DNA of 52,438 bases from Calditerricola satsumensis (GTDB lineage Bacteria > Bacillota > Bacilli > Calditerricolales > Calditerricolaceae): contig NZ_BMOF01000010.1 of NCBI RefSeq assembly GCF_014646935.1, forward strand, positions 1 to 52,438. The letters are read 5' to 3'. Position numbers and translations under genes: made by a program. The notes beneath the pieces were generated by a model, which ran no database searches, was not told where the DNA came from, and saw nothing but the letters and a program-made list of their open reading frames with translations. Below, piece after piece: positions 16,900 through 25,466 of the stretch. Positions within the stretch are counted from its first letter, which is position 1, and each line of letters opens with the position of its first letter.

Positions 16900-18009
16900 A
16901 TGCGCTTTGCCGATCTGTTGGCCTATGCCGACATCGACGATTTGAACCGCATTGCGCTGACCTACCGCTGCCGGTGCGACGGCCATTCCAAGAACGATTT
17001 GATTCAAGGGATTTTGAGCCGCGTGTTTCGCGACGACGAGATCGCGCACCAGTACGCCGACCTCGACGACGACGAGCGGCGGTTCGTGTGGGCGCTCCTG
17101 GCCGAGGGGCGGTCGTGTTTCACGCTGGAAGAGCTGCTGGCCAAGGCGCGGCAGGCCGGAGCGGATGGCTCCGGACGCCAGTGTGTCGCCGCGCTCCTCA
17201 AGCGCGGATGGCTGTTTCGCGGCGTCACCCGCTCTACGCGCCACGGATTCGTCTTCCCCACCGATGTCAAGGAACGCCTGTTCCGCTACTTGGAACGCGA
17301 CATCCGCCAGGCCGTACCCCTGGCCGGTCCGCCGGAGGTCGTGCGAGACGAACGGGGCCTGCTTCTCGACGACCTGTACACGTGGCTGCGCTTTGTCGCC
17401 GAAACCCCCATTCGGCTGACGGCCGAGGGCATCCTCCATCGGCAGCAGCAACACCGGTTGTTTCAGCAGTTTGCGGTAATGGAAGACCCCGTTGATCGGG
17501 CGTCGACGGCGGTTTCCCGCAGCCGATCGGGACATTACCCGCGCCGATTCGCGTTCCTGTACGACTTTACCATCTACATCGGCTTTGTCGCCGAGGGTGA
17601 GGGCCCCTTCGGTCTCTCGCTCACGGAGCAGGGCGAGCGGCTCTTGCGGGAGGGGACCGATCTGGACCTCGGCCGGGAACTGTTTCGCTTTTGGGTACGG
17701 ACCACCAAGCACCCGATCCCCGCGCTTCCCCAACTGCTCGTTTTTCTTTATCTGGCCTGCCGCGACGGATGGGCGCGCGAGGACGACCTGTTGGCGCGCC
17801 TCTCCTCCGATGTGACGGGCGACCTGTTCGCCAATCCCGCGTCCGCGTTGCGAAACGAGGTCCTGCCCATGGGGCTGCACCTGGGCATGCTCGTCAGCGG
17901 CCTCGCGTCAAACGGAAACCGCCTGTGGACCTTCACCCCGCTCGGCATCGCGTGGGTGGGCGAGCGGGTCGGCTTTGCCGAGCAGTCGATCGTGTGGCAG
18001 GAGGTTTAA
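16900..18009 (+). CDS. Hypothetical protein, winged-helix-like
   Basis: 369 residues, soluble, no signal peptide. ATG at 16900 follows GGAGGGG (16887-16893). The N-terminal third (RFADLLAYADIDDLNRIA to LKRGWLFRGV) is alpha-helical and resembles tandem winged-helix or helicase-accessory domains. Two later segments end in wing-like turns (LSLTEQGERLL and FTPLGIAWVGERVGF). No catalytic motif was seen. It stands alone between the TPR gene and the ypiB-like gene and is not in the usual Bacillus order. I do not recognise the family with confidence. Confidence 0.75.
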   Translation: MRFADLLAYADIDDLNRIALTYRCRCDGHSKNDLIQGILSRVFRDDEIAHQYADLDDDERRFVWALLAEGRSCFTLEELLAKARQAGADGSGRQCVAALLKRGWLFRGVTRSTRHGFVFPTDVKERLFRYLERDIRQAVPLAGPPEVVRDERGLLLDDLYTWLRFVAETPIRLTAEGILHRQQQHRLFQQFAVMEDPVDRASTAVSRSRSGHYPRRFAFLYDFTIYIGFVAEGEGPFGLSLTEQGERLLREGTDLDLGRELFRFWVRTTKHPIPALPQLLVFLYLACRDGWAREDDLLARLSSDVTGDLFANPASALRNEVLPMGLHLGMLVSGLASNGNRLWTFTPLGIAWVGERVGFAEQSIVWQEV

Positions 18010-18101
18010 CCCAGCGGGGAAACGGGTAAGAATGGAAGTGACGGCTGGGAACAATTTTTTTCGGATGGCAGAAGGGAATTTCGGGCGCACCGAGAATAAA
18101 G

Positions 18102-18252
18102 TACAATACAGACCCTATTCACAATATTTCAACGAGTCCCGAGGAGAGACGTCTGCTGGCAACCACACAGGGTGGAGGTGTCCGCAGGCTGTCGGAGTCG
18201 GCATAAGCAAACCGCCGTCCGGAAATACGCCGCGGTATTGGGGGGACATCTC
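18102..18252 (+). other. Long untranslated leader before the IDEAL-domain gene
   Basis: TACAAT at 18102-18107 may be a -10 box with a weak upstream hexamer. About 145 bases of non-coding-looking sequence then precede the start at 18253. Short complementary segments suggest RNA structure, but I could not match it to a known riboswitch. From 18010 to 18101 nothing else is seen. Confidence 0.35.
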
Positions 18253-18450
18253 ATGGAAAAGCAGAACCTCATTCAAGAGAATGTGGTGTTGGGTCTGCTG
18301 GCCGAACTGGTCTGGGACGAGGCGCTGAGAACGTTCCGAAAAAAGCGGCTGTATGAGGAGATCGACCGGGCGCTGGCGGAGAACAATCAGGAACGATTCT
18401 TCACGTTAACGGAAGAGCTGCGAAGCCTTTTGGATGACGAGCGGACATAA
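18253..18450 (+). CDS. Short IDEAL-domain protein (YpiB-like)
   Basis: 65 residues. The second half, RLYEEIDRALAENNQERFFT, matches the IDEAL domain named for its conserved charged motif; the first half is helical (VVLGLLAELVWDEALRTF). In Bacillus YpiB is much longer (about 180 residues) with this domain at its C-terminus and sits just before ypiF-qcrA, so this looks like a reduced version. ATG at 18253 follows a GGGGGGA run. Function unknown; IDEAL proteins are often regulatory. Confidence 0.8.
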   Translation: MEKQNLIQENVVLGLLAELVWDEALRTFRKKRLYEEIDRALAENNQERFFTLTEELRSLLDDERT

Positions 18451-18521
18451 GCCGCGGGGAACGCTTCCCGTCGGTTCGTTGAAGGGGAAGAGAGAACATG
18501 CTATTGTAATGGAGGGATGCA

Positions 18522-18551
18522 AACTCGGCGTTGCCGAGTTTTCTTTTTTGT
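18522..18551 (+). terminator. Intrinsic terminator between the ypiB-like gene and ypiF
   Basis: AACTCGGC (18522-18529) and GCCGAGTT (18533-18540) form an 8-bp stem with loop GTT, followed by a T-rich run to 18550. It should separate the two genes, which are close together in Bacillus. Confidence 0.85.
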
Positions 18552-18595
18552 TTCCCCCAATGCGGGAATGCGAGCGAAAGGTGGCGATATCAGCT

Positions 18596-19003
18596 ATGCA
18601 TTGGAAATCCCTCAATCCCGAGGAGTGGGCCAATCTCCAGCCCTACGTGGATACGGCGTTGCTGCCGGTGGTGCACATCGACGGCACCGACTGGGCAAAT
18701 GCCCTTTCCCGTTGCGCGCGACTGGCCACGTGGGCCGACCGCGTGGAGCAGCTTCTGGCCGGCCGCCTCGTCCGTTTACCGCTCCTGACGCTGTATGGCG
18801 CCGCAACCCTCGACGAGGCCGTGGCCGCCCTCAAGGCGACCTTTGTCCATGTCGTGGTGCTGACCGACACCGCGCCCTTTGAACGGCCCGGGATCCGCGT
18901 GCTGTCCACAAACGGGCAGGAAGGGGATGTGGCCGCGCGCGTGGCCGAGGAAATCGTCGCCCTGTGGAACCGGCAGGAACGGGAGAACCCGCACAACGAT
19001 TAA
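18596..19003 (+). CDS. ypiF: YpiF family protein (DUF2487)
   Basis: 135 residues. The start MHWKSLNPEEWANLQPYVDT with LLPVVHIDG resembles Bacillus YpiF, the gene just upstream of qcrA. It is soluble, with no catalytic motif seen. ATG at 18596 was chosen over in-frame starts further up because they cross the terminator at 18522-18551; GAAAGGTGG is 11 bases upstream. Function unknown. The next genes have their own promoter. Confidence 0.8.
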   Translation: MHWKSLNPEEWANLQPYVDTALLPVVHIDGTDWANALSRCARLATWADRVEQLLAGRLVRLPLLTLYGAATLDEAVAALKATFVHVVVLTDTAPFERPGIRVLSTNGQEGDVAARVAEEIVALWNRQERENPHND

Positions 19004-19049
19004 CGCTAATGGAATCTGCATACATTGTACTTGGTGAAACATCATATTC

Positions 19050-19079
19050 TTGACGCTTTCCTTCGACTAGCGGTATCAT
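19050..19079 (+). promoter_or_regulatory. Probable sigma-A promoter of qcrABC
   Basis: TTGACG (19050-19055), an 18-base spacer and TATCAT (19074-19079), 69 bases before qcrA. Confidence 0.65.
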
Positions 19080-19148
19080 GAGGTTGTCCTTGTGTGCGTG
19101 TGCCAAATCCTGTCCGGGTGACGTCAGCATAGATGGGAGGTTCGGACG

Positions 19149-19664
19149 ATGAGCGACAAGGAAAACGGTCAGGGCATGTCGAGGCGGCAGTTCCTGACGT
19201 ACACCCTCATGGGCACGGGGGCGTTCATGGCTGCCGGGATTCTCACGCCCATGCTCCGCTTTGCCGTTGACCCGGCGCTCAAAGGGACGGGTGACGCCGG
19301 CAAGGTCGAGGTGGGGAAGGTCGACGATTTCGGACCGGAGTACAAGCTGGTCAAGTTCAAGGTCAAGATCAAGGATGGCTGGCACGAGGAAGAGGCGGAA
19401 AAGTCGGCCTACATCCGCAACAAGGACGGCAAGATCTTGGCCTTGTCGCCGGTCTGCAAGCACCTCGGCTGCCAAGTGCAGTGGAACACAAGCAAGGATC
19501 ACCCCAACCATTTCTACTGTCCGTGCCACAACGGGCTGTACGACGAAAACGGGATCAACGTCCCCGGTACGCCGCCGCAGGCTCCGCTGGACGAGTACGA
19601 AGTGGAAGTCAAGGACGGCAAGATCCTGCTCAGCCTGACGCCGAAGCCGAGAGGGGGGGCGTAA
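19149..19664 (+). CDS. qcrA: Menaquinol-cytochrome c reductase Rieske iron-sulfur subunit
   Basis: 171 residues. A twin-arginine motif SRRQFL (11-16) precedes a single membrane anchor (about 17-34), so the folded protein is likely exported by Tat and stays anchored. The 2Fe-2S ligands are Cys103, His105, Cys124 and His127 in CKHLGC and CPCHNG, with Cys108 and Cys126 forming the usual disulfide. It takes electrons from menaquinol in the bc complex. ATG at 19149 follows GGGAGGTTCGG. First gene of qcrABC. Confidence 0.97.
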   Translation: MSDKENGQGMSRRQFLTYTLMGTGAFMAAGILTPMLRFAVDPALKGTGDAGKVEVGKVDDFGPEYKLVKFKVKIKDGWHEEEAEKSAYIRNKDGKILALSPVCKHLGCQVQWNTSKDHPNHFYCPCHNGLYDENGINVPGTPPQAPLDEYEVEVKDGKILLSLTPKPRGGA

Positions 19665-19667
19665 TCG

Positions 19668-20339
19668 GTGTTCCAGAGGATCTACCAGTGGCTGGATGAA
19701 CGGCTCAACATCGGTCCGCTGTGGCGCGACCTGGCCGATCACGAGGTGCACGAACACGTCAACCCCGCCCACCACTTTTCCGCGTTTGTCTACTGCTTCG
19801 GCGGTTTGACGTTTTTCATCACCGTGATTCAGATCCTGTCCGGCATGTTCCTTACGATGTACTACGTCCCGGACATCATGAACGCGTACCAGAGCGTGAA
19901 GTACCTGCAAAACGAAGTCGCCTTCGGCGTGATCGTCCGCGGCATGCACCACTGGGGCGCCAGCCTCGTCATCGTGATGATGTTCCTGCACACCCTGCGC
20001 GTCTTCTTCACCGGGGCCTACAAGCACCCGCGTGAGATGAACTGGGTAGTCGGGATGCTCATCTTCTTCGTCATGCTGGCCCTCGGGTTCACGGGGTACC
20101 TCTTGCCGTGGGACCAGAAGGCATACTGGGCAACGGTGGTCGGCGTCAAGATCGCCGGTTCCGTGCCGCTCATCGGGCCGTACATCGAAACCTTCCTCAA
20201 GGGCGGCGACGTTCTGGGGGCCCAAACGCTGGCGCGCTTCTTTGCCATCCACGTCTTCTTCCTGCCGGGGGTTCTGCTTGCGCTGATGGGCGTGCACTTC
20301 ATCCTCATCCGCCGGCAAGGCATTTCCGGTCCGCTATGA
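19668..20339 (+). CDS. qcrB: Menaquinol-cytochrome c reductase cytochrome b subunit
   Basis: 223 residues and four membrane helices, the short cytochrome b6 type. Haem histidines lie in the second and fourth helices (GMHHWGASL and FFAIHVFFLPG regions). Cys43 in VYCFGGLTFF matches the cysteine that binds an extra haem c in b6f and Bacillus QcrB. GTG at 19668 is three bases after the qcrA stop. It carries the quinone site at the membrane. Confidence 0.97.
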   Translation: MFQRIYQWLDERLNIGPLWRDLADHEVHEHVNPAHHFSAFVYCFGGLTFFITVIQILSGMFLTMYYVPDIMNAYQSVKYLQNEVAFGVIVRGMHHWGASLVIVMMFLHTLRVFFTGAYKHPREMNWVVGMLIFFVMLALGFTGYLLPWDQKAYWATVVGVKIAGSVPLIGPYIETFLKGGDVLGAQTLARFFAIHVFFLPGVLLALMGVHFILIRRQGISGPL

Positions 20340-20375
20340 TGCGCACGGCAAGCAGCGAAGGAGGGAAAACGTAAG

Positions 20376-21161
20376 ATGGCAGGCCGTCACGACAAGGACG
20401 TGGCGTACGTTGGTGATTCACGGGTTGTAAAGCGGCGCGGCGGACCCCTGACGCCGCCGGATTACAGCGAGTTCCCCGGCAAAACCGAACCCTTTTACCC
20501 GAACTTTTTGCTGAAGGAATGGATGGTGGCCGTTGTTTGCCTGGTCGCCTTCTTGGTGCTGACGATGGCCCATCCGTCGCCGCTGGAGGCGCCGGCCAAC
20601 CCCAACGACACGAGCTACATTCCGCTGCCCGACTGGTACTTCTTCTTCCTGTACCAGCTCTTGAAGTATGAGTACACGTCGGGTCCGTATACGGTTGTGG
20701 GTACGATCCTGATCCCGGGACTGGCCTTTACGGCGCTGCTCCTGGCCCCGTGGCTGGACCGCGGTCCGAAGCGCCGGCCGAAGGATCGTCCGGTGGCCAC
20801 CAGCCTGATGCTGCTGGCCCTGGCCGCCATCGTGTTCCTGACCTGGGCGGCAGTGGACGAACGCCAGAAGCACGTGGCCAGCCAAGGCGGCGGCAGCGGT
20901 GCCCCGACAGTGGACGTCAGCCCGGACGCGCCGGAGGGCGAAAAGATCTGGGCCAAGCAAACGTCCTGTCAGGGCTGCCACGGCGTCGATCTTAAGGGAA
21001 GCGGCTTTGCGCCAAGCCTGGAGCACGTCGGCAGCAAGTTGACGAAAGAAGAGATCATCGACATCATCAAGAACGGCAGAGGGCAAATGCCGCCGGGACA
21101 GTTCCAAGGCTCCGACGAGGAACTGGAGAAGCTGGCCGAGTGGCTGGCCGAGAAAAAATGA
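20376..21161 (+). CDS. qcrC: Menaquinol-cytochrome c reductase subunit IV/cytochrome c fusion
   Basis: 261 residues. The first part is like subunit IV of b6f, with three membrane helices (about 49-66, 108-126, 142-160) and the PLPDWYFFFLYQ segment. The C-terminal cytochrome c domain faces outside and has haem-binding CQGCH (Cys198, Cys201, His202); the sixth ligand is probably a Met in GQMPPGQF. ATG at 20376 follows GGAGGG. This fusion is typical of Bacillales. Confidence 0.97.
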   Translation: MAGRHDKDVAYVGDSRVVKRRGGPLTPPDYSEFPGKTEPFYPNFLLKEWMVAVVCLVAFLVLTMAHPSPLEAPANPNDTSYIPLPDWYFFFLYQLLKYEYTSGPYTVVGTILIPGLAFTALLLAPWLDRGPKRRPKDRPVATSLMLLALAAIVFLTWAAVDERQKHVASQGGGSGAPTVDVSPDAPEGEKIWAKQTSCQGCHGVDLKGSGFAPSLEHVGSKLTKEEIIDIIKNGRGQMPPGQFQGSDEELEKLAEWLAEKK

Positions 21162-21189
21162 GGACCGCTGCCGATGGACGCAGCGGGCA

Positions 21190-21219
21190 AACCGGTCGGG
21201 TATCCCCGGCCGGTTTTTT
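21190..21219 (+). terminator. Intrinsic terminator after qcrC
   Basis: AACCGG (21190-21195) pairs with CCGGTT (21210-21215), with an inner GGG/CCC pairing, followed by T to 21219. It lies in the gap before ypjA. Confidence 0.8.
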
Positions 21220-21245
21220 GTTGCGCGGTCGAAAGGAGGAGGACA

Positions 21246-21860
21246 ATGGACGGGAAGCAGAGGGATTGGCGGGCAAGGTGGCATGCGCTTGCCGCACGGC
21301 GCGACGTGATGGCCGCCCTGGTGGTCGTCAACCTCTTGGGCACGCTGTACGGGTACTACTGGTACCGCGAGCAATTGGCGGCGACGCCGCTCTGGCTGTG
21401 GCCGTTCGTTCCCGACTCGCCAACGGCCAGCGCCGCCTTTACCCTCGTGTTGGCCATGGCCCTCGCCGGCCGCTCAAGCGGCTGGGTGCAGGCCTTTGCC
21501 GCGGTGACGATGGTCAAGTACGGAATCTGGGCGCCGGCGGTCATCCTGACGACCGGCGCGCTCGGCGGTCCGATTCCATGGCAAAATTGGATGCTCGTGG
21601 CTTCCCACCTGGCCATGACCCTTGAAGCGCTGCTCTATGCGTTCCTCTACCGCGTCACGCCTCGGCAGTGGTGGGGCGTGGCGGCGTGGACGCTCCTGAA
21701 CGACGCCGTCGATTACGGCCTGGATGTCCACCCGTGGATGGGCCCAACCCTGGAGCCCTATGATCATCTTGTGGGATGGGCGACGGTGGGGCTGTCGCTG
21801 GCCGCCGTCGTCGCCGCGCGACGCGCCACGGCAGCGTGGGCGCATGCGGACACCCCCTGA
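21246..21860 (+). CDS. ypjA: Integral membrane protein YpjA (DUF1405)
   Basis: 204 residues with about six hydrophobic helices and the conserved start region LGTLYGYYWYREQL. ATG at 21246 follows AAAGGAGGAGGA, better than the in-frame ATG at 21174, which lies before the terminator of qcrC. Position after qcrC is as in Bacillus. Function is unknown; the family is restricted mainly to Firmicutes and archaea. Confidence 0.9.
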   Translation: MDGKQRDWRARWHALAARRDVMAALVVVNLLGTLYGYYWYREQLAATPLWLWPFVPDSPTASAAFTLVLAMALAGRSSGWVQAFAAVTMVKYGIWAPAVILTTGALGGPIPWQNWMLVASHLAMTLEALLYAFLYRVTPRQWWGVAAWTLLNDAVDYGLDVHPWMGPTLEPYDHLVGWATVGLSLAAVVAARRATAAWAHADTP

Positions 21861-21948
21861 ACGTCGCGCGAGAGCCGTACGGCGAAAACGGAACGGTCTA
21901 ACCTTGTCCGTTCTCCCATAGAGTGTAGTGGCAAGGAGGGGGAGCGCG

Positions 21949-22740
21949 ATGAGGGGATGGGTGCGGGTGATGTGCCTCTGGCTCTTCTTGTGGGGGAGTG
22001 GGGGTGGACTGTGGCTGGCGACCGCATCCGGCGAGGAGGCGGTGCGCGGCGATGCGCAGCAGCTGCTCAAGCACATCGAGCGCCTGACGGTGCGCGTGGA
22101 GCAGGACGTTCGCCAGGCGCGGTGGGAGGAGGCGCGCGCGCACTACGCCGAGCTGGCCGATGCGGTGGTTGCGCTGACGCGCCGGTTGCCGGCGTCCACC
22201 GAAGGGCTGCACGCGGTTTTCACAGCGGTTTTGGAGGGCAAGCGCACCTTCACCCGGGTCCGGCCCAACTCCGAGGCGATGCTGCGCGATGCCCTCCGCG
22301 TGCGCCTGGCCGCTGACGCGCTGCTCTCCCGCCAGCAGCCGTTGTGGAAGGAGTACCGCGCGGAAGTGGAGGGAGAGCTTCGCCAGCTCCGCAGCGGCGT
22401 CGTTTCCGGACGCGACTGGCTGAAGGCCTACCGCCGCCTCGCCGACATCTACGCCATCGTGCGGCCGGCGGTGGTTATCCAACAGCCTGCCGAAGACGTG
22501 GAAGCCCTCGATTCGCTCGTGCGCGTCCTCGACCGATCCGCTCCCCAGGTGGATCGGGCCGTGGTGTGGGAATTCCACAACCGGATGGCCCGCCTCTTCG
22601 AATTGGCGTACGAAACCTCTGCCACCCCCTGGCTGGGCCCGTCGTCCGTCTACGCTGTCGTGACGGTGATCGCGGCCGTCGTCTTCACCGTGCTCGGCTA
22701 TGTGGCGTGGTACCGCTATCGGCTGGAACACCGGCCGTGA
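21949..22740 (+). CDS. ypjB: Sporulation-associated protein YpjB
   Basis: 263 residues: an N-terminal signal peptide or anchor (about 5-27), a helical extracytoplasmic region, and a C-terminal membrane helix (VYAVVTVIAAVVFTVLGYVA). The order ypjA-ypjB and the topology match Bacillus YpjB, annotated as a sporulation protein. ATG at 21949 follows AAGGAGGGGG. It ends nine bases from the converging YitT gene. Confidence 0.85.
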   Translation: MRGWVRVMCLWLFLWGSGGGLWLATASGEEAVRGDAQQLLKHIERLTVRVEQDVRQARWEEARAHYAELADAVVALTRRLPASTEGLHAVFTAVLEGKRTFTRVRPNSEAMLRDALRVRLAADALLSRQQPLWKEYRAEVEGELRQLRSGVVSGRDWLKAYRRLADIYAIVRPAVVIQQPAEDVEALDSLVRVLDRSAPQVDRAVVWEFHNRMARLFELAYETSATPWLGPSSVYAVVTVIAAVVFTVLGYVAWYRYRLEHRP

Positions 22741-22749
22741 AGGCGCGCT

Positions 22750-23607
22750 TCATCCCTCAATCGGACGCTTGTGCTCATCGAGGGTAAACCCTTCGCCATG
22801 CACGTCGCGGACATCCTGAATGGCGACGAAGGCGTAGGGGTCAACCTGATGGACCAGGGCTTTCAACCGCTGGATTTCGTTCCGGCTGACGACCACATAG
22901 AGGACGTCACGCTCCGCTCCCGTATAGCCACCCTTGCCCTTGAGGAGCGTGGCGCCGCGCTCCATCTCGTGCAGGATGCGACGGGCAATCTCCGCCGTGG
23001 CCTCCGAAACGATGATCGCCGCTTTGGCCGAATAGGCCACCTCCTGCACGAAGTCGATCACCCGCGCGCCGACGAAGACGGCCACCAACGTGTACATGGC
23101 CTTTTCCCGCCCGATGTAGTACGCCGACGCGCCGATGACGAACAGGTCGAACAGGAACATCGTCCGCCCGATCGTCCAGCCGAGGTATTTCTGCGCCAGG
23201 CGGGCGAGGATGTCTACCCCGCCGGTTGTGCCGCCGTACCGGAAGACCAGGCCCAGCCCCAGACCGACGGTGACACCGGCGTACAGCGCGGCGAGGAGAA
23301 GATCCCCGTGCAGCGGCTCGCGAAAGTCTTCAAACACCCACAAGAAGACCGACACGGCGGTGACCCCGTAGATGGTGTAGATCATGCTCGTGCGCCCGAG
23401 CACCTTCCACCCGATGAAAAAGAGGGGCAGGTTCAACAGCAAGTTGACAACACCCGGATCAAAGCCGAAGATGTAGTTGGCGAGGAGGGTGATGCCGGTA
23501 AACCCCCCTTCGGCCAACCCGTTGGCTATGGTGAAGTAGTTGAGGCCGAAGGAAAAGATGGCACATCCTACCGTGATGGCGAGGAGATTTTTGAGCCGAA
23601 TGCCCAC
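22750..23607 (-). CDS. YitT-family membrane protein
   Basis: About 285 residues: five or six membrane helices (KNLLAITVGCAIFSFGLNYF onward), the family motif GGTTGGVDILARL, and a cytosolic C-terminal DUF2179-type domain (KGGYTGAERDVLYVVVSRNE). It is the counterpart of Bacillus ypjC by position but is encoded on the opposite strand. GTG at 23607 (minus strand) has GGGGGA about 7 bases before it; ATG at 23622 is an alternative. Function of the family is unknown. Confidence 0.92.
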   Translation of the reverse strand: MGIRLKNLLAITVGCAIFSFGLNYFTIANGLAEGGFTGITLLANYIFGFDPGVVNLLLNLPLFFIGWKVLGRTSMIYTIYGVTAVSVFLWVFEDFREPLHGDLLLAALYAGVTVGLGLGLVFRYGGTTGGVDILARLAQKYLGWTIGRTMFLFDLFVIGASAYYIGREKAMYTLVAVFVGARVIDFVQEVAYSAKAAIIVSEATAEIARRILHEMERGATLLKGKGGYTGAERDVLYVVVSRNEIQRLKALVHQVDPYAFVAIQDVRDVHGEGFTLDEHKRPIEG

Positions 23608-23668
23608 GGCGTGTTCCCCCATTGGATGCGAAAATGGTCGAACGAAACCGAAAATGGAAACAGCCATT

Positions 23669-23698
23669 ATTATAGCGTGGCGCCGCTTTTGGGGGCAA
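23669..23698 (-). promoter_or_regulatory. Probable promoter of the YitT gene
   Basis: On the minus strand TTGCCC (23698-23693), 18 bases, then a perfect TATAAT (23674-23669). Confidence 0.55.
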
Positions 23699-23768
23699 GG
23701 CCGGGTGCACAGGCGCTCACCCCTCGCTCGCCCCGTTACAGAGAATGGATTCGAGGGAAGGAAACGGT

Positions 23769-23798
23769 TTGGTCTGCCCCTCCGTCCTCTGCTACGAT
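23769..23798 (+). promoter_or_regulatory. Candidate promoter of the mazG-like/dapB operon
   Basis: TTGGTC (23769-23774), 18 bases, TACGAT (23793-23798), 40 bases before the mazG-like gene. It is divergent from the YitT promoter. Confidence 0.5.
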
Positions 23799-23837
23799 GA
23801 TGGAAGAAGAGAAGGAAGAAAGGAAAGGAATGGGGTT

Positions 23838-24185
23838 ATGGGCGCCAAAACGCTCAAGCAAATCCAGGAAGAAGTGGACGCGTACATCGGCCAGTTTCGC
23901 GAAGGCTATTTTTCGCCGCTGGCCATGCTCGCCCGCATGGCGGAAGAAGTGGGGGAACTGGCCCGCGAAGTAAACCACCGGTACGGGGAAAAGCCGAAGA
24001 AGACAAGCGAACCCGAAGGCTCGATCGCCGAGGAGCTGGGGGACATTTTCTTCATTGTCGTCTGCTTTGCGAACTCCCTGGGCATCGACCTGCAAGAGGC
24101 GTACGAACGCATCATGGACAAGTTCCGCACGCGCGATCGCGACCGGTGGACGCCAAAGGAACCGCAGCGGGGGGATGACCGATGA
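23838..24185 (+). CDS. ypjD: MazG-like nucleotide pyrophosphohydrolase (YpjD)
   Basis: 115 residues of the all-alpha NTP pyrophosphohydrolase fold. The magnesium-binding acidic residues are in LARMAEEVGELAREVN and SIAEELGDIFFIVVCFAN, the EExxE and ExxD motifs. It probably hydrolyses non-canonical nucleoside triphosphates. ATG at 23838 follows AAAGGAA. It overlaps dapB by four bases, as in Bacillus. Confidence 0.93.
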   Translation: MGAKTLKQIQEEVDAYIGQFREGYFSPLAMLARMAEEVGELAREVNHRYGEKPKKTSEPEGSIAEELGDIFFIVVCFANSLGIDLQEAYERIMDKFRTRDRDRWTPKEPQRGDDR

Positions 24186-24988
24186 CGGACAAGCCGATTC
24201 GCGTGGCCGTGGCCGGAGCAAAGGGACGGATGGGGCGCGAAGTGGTGAAGCTGCTCGTGCAGGAGTCCGATTTTGCCTTTGTTGTCGGCATCGACGCGCG
24301 CCTCGATGGGGTGGACGTCGGCACGACCATCGGGCTGGGCGAACTGGGTGTGCCCTTTGTGCGCGACCTGGAGCGCGCCCTCGACGTGTACAAGCCCGAT
24401 GTGCTCGTCGATTTCACCACCCCCGCGGCGGTGCGCCGGCACGTTGAGGTGGCCTTGGACCGCGGCGTGCGCCCGGTGGTCGGGACCACGGGCCTCAGCG
24501 AGGCGGAGGTCGAGGAGCTGGCGCGCCGCGCCCAGATGCGCGGCGTGGGCGGCGTCATTGCCCCCAACTTTGCCATCGGGGCCGTGCTGATGATGAAATT
24601 TGCCCAGATGGCGGCCAAGTACCTCCCGCACGTGGAAATCATCGAGCTGCATCACGACCAGAAGCTGGACGCGCCTTCGGGAACGGCCCTGAAGACGGCC
24701 GAAGGGATCCAACGGGTGCGGGCGGAGTTTCGCCAGGGCCATCCCGACGAAACGGAGCTGCTGGAAGGGGCGCGCGGGGCGTACGTCGGCGGCTTCCGCA
24801 TCCACAGCGTACGGCTGCCGGGGCTCGTCGCCCACCAGGAGGTGCTGTTTGGGGGCGAGGGGCAACTGCTCACCATTCGCCACGACGCGCTGAGCCGTTC
24901 CTGCTTCATGCCCGGCGTGGCGCTGGCCATTCGCCGGGTCATGACCCTCGACCGCCTGGTGTACGGGCTGGAGCATCTGCTCGATTGA
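24182..24988 (+). CDS. dapB: 4-hydroxy-tetrahydrodipicolinate reductase
   Basis: Reduces 4-hydroxy-tetrahydrodipicolinate in the lysine, diaminopimelate and dipicolinate pathway. 268 residues with the nucleotide motif [15 protein letters not shown] in the loop, and the catalytic [17 protein letters not shown] region. ATG at 24182 overlaps the previous gene by four bases. A family feature of Bacillales is preserved: dapB-mgsA-bshB1-bshA. Confidence 0.97.
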   Translation: MTDKPIRVAVAGAKGRMGREVVKLLVQESDFAFVVGIDARLDGVDVGTTIGLGELGVPFVRDLERALDVYKPDVLVDFTTPAAVRRHVEVALDRGVRPVVGTTGLSEAEVEELARRAQMRGVGGVIAPNFAIGAVLMMKFAQMAAKYLPHVEIIELHHDQKLDAPSGTALKTAEGIQRVRAEFRQGHPDETELLEGARGAYVGGFRIHSVRLPGLVAHQEVLFGGEGQLLTIRHDALSRSCFMPGVALAIRRVMTLDRLVYGLEHLLD

Positions 24989-25013
24989 GCCCGGGGATCG
25001 GAGGGAACAGACG

Positions 25014-25466
25014 GTGCGCATCGCGCTCATCGCCCATGACCGAAAAAAGGATGAACTGGTCAATTTCGTGCTGGCGTACCGCCACATCTTTGCCCGGCAC
25101 ACGCTGTATGCCACAGGCACGACGGGGAAACGGATCGCGGACGAGGTGGGCTTGCCCGTGCACCGGTTCCGGTCGGGGCCCCTCGGCGGCGACCAGCAAA
25201 TCGGCGCCTTGGTGGCCGAAAACCGCATCGACCTCGTCCTCTTTTTCCGCGATCCGCTCACGGCGCAGCCCCACGAGCCGGATATCATGGCCTTGATGCG
25301 GCTGTGCGACGCCTACGGCGTGCCGCTGGCCACCAACCTGGGCACGGCGGAGATCCTCGTCCGCAGCCTTGAACAGGGCGATTTCGCCTGGCGCCAGGTG
25401 GTGGAGCCGGGGACGGCGCCGCCCGTCGAGGTGCCGCAGCTGAAGAGGGAGGACGAGAACCCGTGA
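25014..25466 (+). CDS. mgsA: Methylglyoxal synthase
   Basis: Turns dihydroxyacetone phosphate into methylglyoxal and phosphate, a glycolytic overflow bypass. 150 residues, slightly longer than usual at the end. [16 protein letters not shown] and [17 protein letters not shown] carry the phosphate-binding and catalytic residues; the catalytic Asp is in FRDPL. GTG at 25014 follows CGGAGGGA. It overlaps bshB1 by four bases. Adjacent bacillithiol genes fit, since bacillithiol helps to remove methylglyoxal. Confidence 0.96.
   Translation: MRIALIAHDRKKDELVNFVLAYRHIFARHTLYATGTTGKRIADEVGLPVHRFRSGPLGGDQQIGALVAENRIDLVLFFRDPLTAQPHEPDIMALMRLCDAYGVPLATNLGTAEILVRSLEQGDFAWRQVVEPGTAPPVEVPQLKREDENP

Noticed and set aside
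18108-18252. Possible SAM-type riboswitch (GGCAACC and AGGTG fragments present)
   Set aside because: The remaining conserved parts of the SAM-I core are missing and the downstream gene has no link to methionine.
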